Assembly (NCBI GenBank): GCA_046729855.1
Contig: JBKPHM010000118.1
Span: 1-12,812, forward strand
Length of the DNA stretch: 12,812 nucleotides
Direction: 5' to 3'
Source of the DNA: DATHSY01 sp046729855
GTDB lineage: Bacteria; Actinomycetota; UBA4738; HRBIN12
Position numbers and translations under genes: made by a program. The notes under the pieces were generated by a model that was not told the DNA's origin, did not search any database, and was given only the letters and a program-made list of their open reading frames with translations. This document shows positions 1-5,515 of this stretch, piece after piece; within the stretch, counting starts at the first letter, position 1; every line of letters starts with the position of its first letter.

Positions 1-543
1 CTACGGCCGCGGCGCCAAGGATTCTGCCACATGCAGGACTTCTCGCCGCCCCTCTGCCTTGGAGAGACTCGGCACGAAGAGCGTCAAAGCGGTCTCGTTA
101 CAGCCGTCTGCCAAAGGGTCCGACCATACGATGCCCCAATCGGCCACGTCGGCGTCACTTTCCGACTCGTACAGGTAACCCTTGGCTCCGTTCGGTAGCG
201 GCGGGGCGGAGTCCCCGGGTCCCGGCGGGTCCTCGTCGACCCTCCACATGGCGACATATGAGTCTTCCCAGGCGGGCCGGTCGGCCGGTGACCAGTACAG
301 GTGGGCGTAGCCCTCGAACCGCTCCTGGGTCGGACTTGGCACGCTCTCCCCCGGAGCGAGCCATGGAAGGTACCGAGGCGACACGGAGGGGTAGTCGCAG
401 GCGCCAGAGGCTTGCCGCTCGGGGGAAGGAGATGACGCACCCCCCGAACGGACCGTCGGCCTAGCACCCGTTCTGTCCGCAGGCACCCCGCAACTCGCGG
501 CGAGAAGCACTCCAGACGCCAGCGCCAGAAACCGCCGCCACAT
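1..543 (-). CDS. Putative small lipoprotein, unknown function
   Basis: This is a 180-residue protein that I do not recognise as a named family. The N-terminus is a lipoprotein-type signal: two arginines, a hydrophobic stretch at about 5-16, and LAASC with Cys18 as the likely lipidated residue (the lipobox is relaxed, with Ala at -3). A Ser/Pro/Gly/Arg-rich linker runs to about residue 48. The globular part is rich in Trp and Tyr and has two further cysteines (Cys49, Cys148) that could form a disulfide outside the membrane. It ends with TAG at 1-3, so it is complete. The ATG start is preceded by a weak purine-rich stretch (GGAACGGG) a few bases upstream. It stands alone, and no neighbour suggests a role. 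Coding potential is supported by the signal and linker design; the function is open. Confidence 0.75.
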   Translation of the reverse strand: MWRRFLALASGVLLAASCGVPADRTGARPTVRSGGASSPSPERQASGACDYPSVSPRYLPWLAPGESVPSPTQERFEGYAHLYWSPADRPAWEDSYVAMWRVDEDPPGPGDSAPPLPNGAKGYLYESESDADVADWGIVWSDPLADGCNETALTLFVPSLSKAEGRREVLHVAESLAPRP

Positions 544-910
544 GTCGCCCGTTCCGACCGGTTGAGCCGCCCGAGGGTTCCGAAGCGACGCGTACCGTGC
601 CTCGCCGGCAACCCTGAGGTCGCTTCCGAATCCGGTGCCCTGCGCGCATCGTCGGGTGCGACTGGCGGCCGCACGAAAGCGAGCAGGCGAGGTTCACCGG
701 CTATGTGACGTTGAACGCATTCCGCCCAGCCAGAAACAATGAGGCCGATCGACTCGTGAACCAGGCAAGAGCGGGCAGCCCTCAAGGCCCCTTTTGCCCA
801 GTAGGTCCGTGGAGATACGGGCGCAGAGCAAGGGTCATCTGACATGGGCGACGACAGTCGAGGCGCACAGCGCGGCGACGTGAAGTTGCAGGAACCCGTT
901 TCAACCGCCC
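544..910. other. Intergenic region, no gene recognised
   Basis: These roughly 370 bases lie between the lipoprotein start and the decayed tRNA-Leu half-copy. Open frames occur on both strands, but their translations show no motif, signal or family resemblance, and none has a convincing ribosome binding site. The lipoprotein promoter should lie here, but I see no clear -35/-10 pair. If the integration model is right, this is chromosomal DNA that once lay upstream of the original tRNA-Leu. Confidence 0.5.
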
Positions 911-937
911 GGCGCACGGCAAACACCGGACTTAGGA
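911..937 (+). repeat. Decayed 5' half of tRNA-Leu with att-like core (left junction)
   Basis: Bases 926-937 (CCGGACTTAGGA) are identical to the anticodon stem and loop of the intact tRNA-Leu at 1850-1861. Similarity continues to the left: 911-937 aligns to tRNA positions 1832-1861 with 24 matches, 3 mismatches and 3 gapped positions, covering the D arm and the 5' side of the anticodon arm. It stops right after the core. One-sided similarity ending at a shared core is what integration by a tyrosine recombinase into a tRNA anticodon loop leaves. I infer that this is the displaced original 5' half of the tRNA, now non-functional because the acceptor strand is unrecognisable. Confidence 0.65.
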
Positions 938-970
938 GCATCAACTCCGTGTCCGGCAAGACGCACAGCG

Positions 971-1722
971 CTACATGGCGTTTGGGCTGGCCAGAGGTGT
1001 CGCGTGCACCCGCGAACCGTCCGGAAGTCGTGCGTCCACCCAAGGCGATGGTTCGTCGACCCAAGCCTTGGGGGTAATGCCCCATGAGCTCCTCGACGGT
1101 TCGGATGTCTACGCCGCGCTGGAGCATTGTGAGTGGCGAACGTCGCCCGGAACTTGTGCGCGTACGACCTGATGACTGCTCGCCGTTGCAGCTTTCGCAT
1201 CCAGTCCTGCACTCGATGTTGGCACGCCACCACCAGGGTGTTCCGGCTGCCGGGAGGCAGTTGACGAAGCTCAACGACTGCGGCGCGACTGACTGGCGCG
1301 AGCGGGACGGCCCGGTGGACTGGAGGCCGCCAGACGGCGTTTGGTGTCCCGTAGGACGATGTGCGCGTCCGTCACGTCCTCGAGCGTCATGGCGCACGCT
1401 TCCTGGAGGCGAGCGCCGGTCGAGTAGAGAAGGTCGACGACAGCGCGGCAGCGACGATGGACGCTGAGCGACTCCTCCCGCAGCAACGCAAGCTCCTCCA
1501 CCACGAACGCGCTCGGGATGGGTCTCTGCAGAGGCCGGACCCGGAGATGTCCAGCGTCTTCCCGAGGTTCACCCTGAAATGCCAGATGAGAGCCGCCCGG
1601 GCATTCCGCCCCGTCGCCTCCGAAGAACGGCCGCTGACCTATGTGCCTGGGTCCGGCTGCCCGTCTCGAGTCCAGCGCGCGACGACCTGCCGGTAGTCCT
1701 TCTCGGTCCTGGGCGAGAGCAC
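971..1722 (-). pseudogene. Degenerate tyrosine recombinase (XerC/D-type integrase)
   Basis: The recombinase is readable only by joining several frames. A GTG at 1722, preceded by GGGGAG, opens a core-binding domain with SPRTEKDYRQVVARW, interrupted by TAG at 1639-1641 (codon 28). The frame shifts near 1530 into PLQRPIPSAF and LLYSTGARLQEAC, which carries the first catalytic Arg. A later DTKRR has the likely beta-hairpin Lys. After another shift near 1330 comes HKFRATFATH (catalytic His and Arg), then near 1128 GVDIRTVEELMGH (second His), and finally AWVDEP, ending at TAG 971-973. The usual spacing of about nine residues between the last His and the nucleophilic Tyr is gone, because a Tyr codon follows the His directly, so the active site is also deleted. 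An intact ancestor would have been about 250-260 residues. The family call is firm; the exact number of lesions is approximate. Confidence 0.85.
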
Positions 1723-1736
1723 CCCGACTCCCCGTG

Positions 1737-1769
1737 GGTCCGGTGCGTCTCACGCAGGTCCGGTGCGTC
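1737..1769. repeat. Two 13-nt direct repeats, possible integrase arm-type sites
   Basis: GGTCCGGTGCGTC occurs at 1737-1749 and 1757-1769, in the same orientation with a 20-bp period. The pair lies between the integrase start (1722) and the tRNA, just inside the inferred right end of the element. Tandem short direct repeats next to the attachment core are typical arm-binding sites for tyrosine integrases that have an N-terminal arm-binding domain. They also sit just upstream of the tRNA promoter and over the integrase leader, so a repressor site is an alternative. The repeat is seen in the sequence; its role is inferred. Confidence 0.45.
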
Positions 1770-1774
1770 AACTG

Positions 1775-1804
1775 TTTCCAGGCCCCCTCCCCCACCGTTA
1801 CGCT
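1775..1804 (+). promoter_or_regulatory. Probable promoter of tRNA-Leu
   Basis: TTTCCA (1775-1780) and TACGCT (1799-1804) are separated by 18 bp. The -10 fits the actinobacterial TANNNT pattern, and the expected transcription start near 1811 leaves a short leader before the tRNA at 1824. The promoter lies inside the inferred mobile element, so the tRNA may now depend on element-derived transcription signals. Confidence 0.45.
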
Positions 1805-1823
1805 GGTCAAAGCTTCGACCACC

Positions 1824-1906
1824 GCGAGAGTGGCGGAACGGCAGACGCGCCGGACTTAGGATCCGGTGCCCGAAAGGGCGTGGGGGTTCAACTCCCCCCT
1901 CTCGCA
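1824..1906 (+). tRNA. tRNA-Leu (anticodon UAG)
   Basis: This is an 83-nt class II tRNA. The acceptor strand GCGAGAG (1824-1830) pairs perfectly with CTCTCGC (1899-1905), followed by discriminator A1906; the CCA is not encoded. The D stem GCG/CGC encloses a loop with the conserved GG. The anticodon stem CCGGA/TCCGG encloses CTTAGGA, giving anticodon TAG at 1857-1859, which reads leucine CUN codons. The long variable arm GCCC-GAAA-GGGC is characteristic of leucine and serine tRNAs, and the discriminator A fits leucine. The T arm is GGGGG/CCCCC around TTCAACT. The gene appears functional. Its 5' half and promoter are probably supplied by the integrated element to its left. Confidence 0.95.
1850..1861 (+). 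repeat. att-like core in the tRNA-Leu anticodon arm (right junction)
   Basis: CCGGACTTAGGA covers the 5' strand of the anticodon stem and the whole anticodon loop of the intact tRNA. It is an exact direct repeat of 926-937. Anticodon-loop sequences are one of the known recombination targets of tyrosine integrases within tRNA genes. A 12-mer match to a tRNA by chance within 12.8 kb, placed so that it exactly frames an integrase gene, is unlikely. Confidence 0.65.
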
Positions 1907-2061
1907 CAAGGTTCGCGATCGCCTTCTCGCACGACGCAGGTATTCGAGGTCCAAAGACGTTCCTGGCTCGAAGAACGAGCGAGTGCCCCGTGGCGCCGAG
2001 CGCGACCGCCGGCGTGCCTTGCTAGACTCGCGCGGTCGCGCGAGATCGGATCGACCCGTCG

Positions 2062-2751
2062 ATGCCCGAAGACCTCAATGCCGAGATCGCGGGAACGCTC
2101 GCTGAGACCGCGGAAAATGTCGCTCCGCCAACCCGCTCCCGGCGCGAGGCAGTGACCGAGCTCCTGGAAGCGGTCTTCCTCGCCATCGTCGCGATCGCGA
2201 CAGCATGGAGCGGGTACCAGGCCGCCAAATGGGACGGACAATCGGCCGAGCTCTACGCCGAGGCATCAACGACTAGGATCCGAGCCGACCAGCTGCTCAC
2301 ACTCGGCGGCCAGCAGCGACTCCTGGACGTCTCCACGTTCAACACCTGGATAGAGGCTGAGAGCCGGGCGAACGAGGAGCTCGCAACACTCTACGAGCGA
2401 CGGTTCAGCCCGGAGTACAAGGTCGCATTCGACGCGTGGCTCGCGACCGATCCCATGGTGAACGACGAAGCCCCGCCCGGCCCGAGCTTCATGCCAGAGT
2501 ACGTCAACCCAGATCTGGAGCACGGCGAGGAGCTAAATGCCGATGCGAACGAGGTCTTCGAGGAAGGGACAGACGCACAGACACAGGCCCACGAGTACGT
2601 CTTCACTACGGTGCTACTCGCGACGGTCCTGTTCCTCCTCGCACTCTCGCAGCGCTTCCGCATGTTGCATGCCCGAATCGGAGTACTCGTGATCGCAGGG
2701 AGCCTGATGCTTTACGGCCTGATCACGATCATCAACTTCCCGCGCCTTTGA
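2062..2751 (+). CDS. Uncharacterised three-helix membrane protein
   Basis: The 229-residue protein has a hydrophilic N-terminal tail of about 30 residues and a transmembrane helix at about 33-51. A central soluble region of about 125 residues (52-179) begins with WSGYQAAKWDGQ and is rich in Glu, Ala and Leu, probably helical. Two closely spaced C-terminal helices follow at about 180-197 and 204-224. It resembles widely distributed bacterial hypothetical membrane proteins with a WSGYQAAKW-like segment after the first helix, but I cannot assign a named function. A TAGACT hexamer at 2023-2028 could be its -10, giving a leader of about 27 nt; I see no matching -35 and no strong Shine-Dalgarno. 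The gene reads away from the tRNA and converges on the bactofilin-like gene. It is a real gene by composition and membrane layout. Confidence 0.85.
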   Translation: MPEDLNAEIAGTLAETAENVAPPTRSRREAVTELLEAVFLAIVAIATAWSGYQAAKWDGQSAELYAEASTTRIRADQLLTLGGQQRLLDVSTFNTWIEAESRANEELATLYERRFSPEYKVAFDAWLATDPMVNDEAPPGPSFMPEYVNPDLEHGEELNADANEVFEEGTDAQTQAHEYVFTTVLLATVLFLLALSQRFRMLHARIGVLVIAGSLMLYGLITIINFPRL

Positions 2752-2783
2752 TCGGGCGACGGGCGTGCGTCTTCGTCGCCCGA
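2752..2783 (+). terminator. Hairpin after the membrane protein gene
   Basis: A perfect 10-bp inverted repeat, TCGGGCGACG (2752-2761) and CGTCGCCCGA (2774-2783), encloses a 12-nt loop. It starts at the base after the TGA stop at 2749-2751. No T-run follows, so it is not a classical intrinsic terminator, but stem-only terminators are common in high-GC bacteria and this is the right place for one. It could also protect the mRNA 3' end. Confidence 0.55.
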
Positions 2784-2966
2784 GACGCCTCTGTCCACAG
2801 CGTGCCTACGATGCACGACGTCGCCGGCGAAGGCGAGGACCGGCCGCGGTCGGCCCGCAGCTCCTGCATCGTGCTTGCGCTTCATCGTCACCGTGCTGCG
2901 GGCGTAGCCCACACGGTCCACGGCCGTCCCTTGGTCGCAAGAACGGATCGTGCTGTGTCGAGCGAC

Positions 2967-4133
2967 TCAGGTCGAGGGCATCGGCATAGGGGGCGGCGGA
3001 GTCGACGGCGCCGCCGTCGGGCGTCGCCGGGCGTTCGCAGCGAGCATGAACGCGCCAAGGCCGAAGAGCGCGATCAGGAAGCCAAACCAGCCGCCGACGA
3101 CGGGGATCGAAGTCACGATGACGACTACGAGCAGCCCGACGCCGAGAAGCGCCCAACGCCTCGCGCCGCTCGTCGGCCGGCGTCCGGGCCCGAGCCCCGC
3201 CACAGCGATGCCGACGGCCGCGTGCGCGACGTATCCCATGACCACGTAGAGCAGGAAGGCGAACACGATGATGGCGACGATCCACGCGAAGATGATCAAC
3301 GCGACGAGCTCGCCGAGGGTGAGCAGCCCGAGGAGGATCGCAAGAAGGATCACGGCTATCAGAGTGACGACCACCGCTGCAATCGATCCGAACAGTCCGA
3401 GCGCGCCGAAGCCCAGACTTGTCACCGGCCGCTCGCGAAGCGTCTTCGCCGTGCCCTGGATGGACCAGGGCAGCAGCCACAGCAACAGTGCGGCCACGGC
3501 AAACAAGGCGATGAACCGGCGAACCGCGCCGAGGACCCGATCCCCGAACGTCGGCTCACGCTCCTCCGCGGGCCTGGTGATCGTCACGTCCTCCGTGCCG
3601 CCGACCGTGCCGCCGCGGCTGTAGTTCCCCGTTGCCCCGAGCACGTCTCCCTCGATGCGCCCGTCCATCGTGGCGCGGCCGGCACCGAAGACGAAGTCTT
3701 CGCCGACGCTGCCGGACGACATGATCGTCACCTGCCCGGCAGCGACTAGGAGGTCCTCTCCGATCGAGCCACCCACTGTGACCTGCCCCGCGCCGGCCCG
3801 CACGTCGCCACCGACGTCGCCGGAGATATCAACGCTTCCCGAGCCGACGAGAACGTCGCCACCCACCTCGCCGCTGATCTCGACTTGCCCACCGGCAGCG
3901 ACGAGATCTCCCTCGACCGTCCCCTCGATCCGAACGGTGCCGGCAGAGGCGTAGAGGTCCCCGGCGACGGTCTCATCGGCGGCGACGACGACCTCATCGC
4001 CCGTGCGGAACTTCCCACCGAGCGCCTGCTCTTGGGCGATCGCGGCCACCGGCGCGCCGACGAGCAGCAGCACACCGGCGAGCAGCAACCAGGAGCCCCA
4101 GCGCCTCCGGTCCTTCGACCGGTTAGCGGTCAC
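2967..4133 (-). CDS. Secreted bactofilin-like repeat protein with multi-pass membrane domain
   Basis: From the GTG at 4133 the protein has 388 residues. A basic N-terminus (RSKDRRRW) and a hydrophobic segment at about 14-34 ending in AIAQ form a signal peptide. Residues about 58-178 are a run of repeats starting with GD or ED and spaced 17 residues apart (one spacing is 19), of the GDLVAAGGQVEISGEVG kind, typical of polymer-forming (bactofilin-like) beta-helix domains. Residues about 205-368 hold roughly five or six hydrophobic helices, and the C-terminus is Pro/Ala-rich. Classical bactofilins are cytoplasmic; here the signal peptide would place the repeats outside the membrane, with the helices anchoring them. 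A role in envelope organisation is inference. An in-frame TTG at 4169 gives a longer product, but it falls on the likely -35 element, so I prefer the GTG. Confidence 0.85.
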   Translation of the reverse strand: MTANRSKDRRRWGSWLLLAGVLLLVGAPVAAIAQEQALGGKFRTGDEVVVAADETVAGDLYASAGTVRIEGTVEGDLVAAGGQVEISGEVGGDVLVGSGSVDISGDVGGDVRAGAGQVTVGGSIGEDLLVAAGQVTIMSSGSVGEDFVFGAGRATMDGRIEGDVLGATGNYSRGGTVGGTEDVTITRPAEEREPTFGDRVLGAVRRFIALFAVAALLLWLLPWSIQGTAKTLRERPVTSLGFGALGLFGSIAAVVVTLIAVILLAILLGLLTLGELVALIIFAWIVAIIVFAFLLYVVMGYVAHAAVGIAVAGLGPGRRPTSGARRWALLGVGLLVVVIVTSIPVVGGWFGFLIALFGLGAFMLAANARRRPTAAPSTPPPPMPMPST

Positions 4134-4139
4134 ACCCCG

Positions 4140-4169
4140 AGTATCGTGCTGAAACGCAGGGAAGGGCAA
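4140..4169 (-). promoter_or_regulatory. Probable promoter for a leaderless bactofilin-like mRNA
   Basis: Reading the minus strand, TTGCCC (4169-4164) and GATACT (4145-4140) are separated by 18 bp. Six bases after the -10 comes the GTG start at 4133, where transcription would begin, so the mRNA would have no 5' leader. No Shine-Dalgarno precedes this GTG, which fits a leaderless message. The layout repeats at 4274-4303 for the divergent gene. Confidence 0.45.
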
Positions 4170-4201
4170 CCGCCCTGCTCGCTGCTCACTCCCCTCCTCA
4201 G

Positions 4202-4222
4202 CGTGAGATCGCTCGCATCACG
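4202..4222. promoter_or_regulatory. Short inverted repeat in the divergent promoter region
   Basis: CGTGA (4202-4206) and TCACG (4218-4222) form a palindrome with 11 bases between the arms. It sits between the promoters of the divergent bactofilin-like and aminotransferase genes, where a shared operator would be expected. Five-base arms are short enough to arise by chance, so this is only a candidate. Confidence 0.2.
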
Positions 4223-4273
4223 AGATCCGCTACTGGAGCACTCCGGCCTCACACCCCCGGATGTCGAGGGTCG

Positions 4274-4303
4274 TTGCGCCGAAGCGGCGGAGCGGTCGAA
4301 GAT
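4274..4303 (+). promoter_or_regulatory. Probable promoter of the aminotransferase operon
   Basis: TTGCGC (4274-4279) and GAAGAT (4298-4303) are separated by 18 bp, with six bases to the GTG at 4310. This is the same geometry as the divergent bactofilin-like promoter. It would give a leaderless transcript starting at the GTG and decides the start chosen for the aminotransferase. Confidence 0.42.
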
Positions 4304-4309
4304 GCCGCA

Positions 4310-5515
4310 GTGAGGATGCCGTCCGCACGGGAACTTCTCCCGCTCGCCCCCGAGGAGGACTTCCCGGTCACCCGCGACGTCGTGTACCTGAATACCGCCG
4401 CCGCCGGGCTGGTTCCCTTACCCGTGATCGCTGAGCACGACCGGCTGGCGCGGGAGCTCGGACGTCGCGGCGTTCTCGGGTACTTCGACAACCTTGAGAC
4501 GTTCACCTCAGCAGCGCGCGAGGCGGGCGCACGGCTCCTCGGCTGCGACGCGGCGCTCATCGGCCTGGCGACGAGCGTGTCGGAGGCGAACTCGCAGATC
4601 GCCTGGTGGCTGCGACCGCAACGCGGCTCGAACATCGTCTCTACGGACATCGAGAGCCCCGCGGTCACCTACCCGTGGCTGCGCGTGGCCGAGGAGACTG
4701 GCGCGGAGGTCCGGCTCGTTCCTGCACGTGGCGATCCGGCCTCGCTGTCGATCGAGGACCTCGCGGGGCGCGTGGACGACCGGACGTCAGTCATCGCGAT
4801 CAGCCAGGTCGAGTGGGTCACCGGCCATCGCTTCGACCTGTCCCGGCTGGCCGAGCTCGCGCACGCGCACGACGCGATCGTGGTCGTGGACGCGGCCCAG
4901 GCGGCGGGCGTCGTTCCGATCGACGTCACGGCAAGCGGCGTCGACGTGCTCGTCACAGGTGCGTACAAGTGGCTCTGCTCCTTCGCCGGCACAGCGCTTT
5001 GCTACCTCGGCCCGGAGCTCGCCGAACGGTTCCGACCGATCCTGGTGGGTTCCGGGAGCGCCCCATCGGAGCCCCCGTACGATGACTTCGACGCGACCCA
5101 CCTGACGATCGCGCCGGGGGTACTCTCGCTCGAGTACGGCAACGCGTCGCACCTCGCGCGGGCGTCGCTCCCGTTGGCGATCGACTACCTGCTGACGATC
5201 GGCGTCGATCGGATCCATCGGCACACGCTCGAGCTGTCGGCCCGCCTGTGGGACGGGATCGCCCGCCTCGGTGGCCGGCCGATCACTCCGAGGGCCGACG
5301 AGGAACGCGCAGCGATCGTGACGGCGGCGTTCGACGGGCACGATGCGGTCGCGGTGGTGGAAGAGCTGAAGCGCCGCGGCGTCCACGCGCTTCCGAGGAT
5401 GGGCCACGTCCGCTTCGCACCGCATCTGTTCAACGACGGCGACGACATCGAACGCACCCTCGAAGCCATCGCCGACGTCGTGCGGCCTGCGAGAAGACTA
5501 GGCTCCGCGGTGTGA
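4310..5515 (+). CDS. Class V PLP-dependent aminotransferase family protein
   Basis: The 401-residue protein has the fold-type I class V (cysteine desulfurase / isopenicillin N epimerase-like) layout. DVVYLNTAAAGLVP near the N-terminus is the family's substrate/PLP entry segment. Asp194 in VVVDAAQAAG would contact the pyridine nitrogen, with Gln197 nearby, and Lys220 in TGAYKWLCSF is the Schiff-base lysine. I see no conserved Cys loop of the true IscS/SufS type near the C-terminus, so sulfur transfer to Fe-S assembly is unlikely; a lyase, epimerase or transaminase role is possible. The GTG at 4310 is chosen from promoter spacing; ATG 4316 is an alternative. It is first in a three-gene operon, and its last bases overlap the next start (GTGA, 5512-5515). 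The fold is certain; the substrate is unknown. Confidence 0.9.
   Translation: MRMPSARELLPLAPEEDFPVTRDVVYLNTAAAGLVPLPVIAEHDRLARELGRRGVLGYFDNLETFTSAAREAGARLLGCDAALIGLATSVSEANSQIAWWLRPQRGSNIVSTDIESPAVTYPWLRVAEETGAEVRLVPARGDPASLSIEDLAGRVDDRTSVIAISQVEWVTGHRFDLSRLAELAHAHDAIVVVDAAQAAGVVPIDVTASGVDVLVTGAYKWLCSFAGTALCYLGPELAERFRPILVGSGSAPSEPPYDDFDATHLTIAPGVLSLEYGNASHLARASLPLAIDYLLTIGVDRIHRHTLELSARLWDGIARLGGRPITPRADEERAAIVTAAFDGHDAVAVVEELKRRGVHALPRMGHVRFAPHLFNDGDDIERTLEAIADVVRPARRLGSAV

Larger units (their letters stand above)
926..1861. mobile_element. Remnant integrative element bounded by tRNA-Leu anticodon-core repeats
   Basis: The segment lies between two exact 12-nt copies of the tRNA-Leu anticodon stem-loop (926-937 and 1850-1861), 924 bp apart. 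Inside are a broken tyrosine recombinase gene (971-1722), two 13-nt direct repeats (1737-1749, 1757-1769), the apparent tRNA promoter and the 5' half of the intact tRNA. The recombinase stop is only 33 bp from the left core, so little besides the integrase is present. Either a larger island lost its cargo by internal deletion, or the element was always close to integrase-only. It is immobile now because the recombinase is disrupted. The boundaries rest on the core repeats; the exact crossover within the 12 nt cannot be read. Confidence 0.62.

Noticed and set aside
84..1397. Long open frame on the minus strand across the lipoprotein region and the integrase
   Set aside because: It only reads through in a third frame. 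Apart from a short integrase segment (GVDIRTVEELMGH) the translation is low-complexity Arg/Ser/Pro/Gly typical of a high-GC shadow frame.
1900..1932. Eight-base repeat TCTCGCAC at the tRNA 3' end (1900-1907) and again at 1925-1932, possible 3'-end att site
   Set aside because: Only 8 nt, 25 bp apart, with no element between the copies. The anticodon-core repeat is longer, has extended one-sided similarity and frames the integrase.
4134..4169. Longer bactofilin-like protein from TTG 4169
   Set aside because: The extra 12 residues precede the basic signal-peptide start, TTG is a rare start, and the TTG coincides with a -35-like element spaced correctly from GATACT and the GTG.
5248..5511. Upstream extension of the methyltransferase into the aminotransferase gene
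   Set aside because: The extension is Arg-rich shadow sequence. The methyltransferase domain fits a start at GTG 5512, overlapping the upstream stop.
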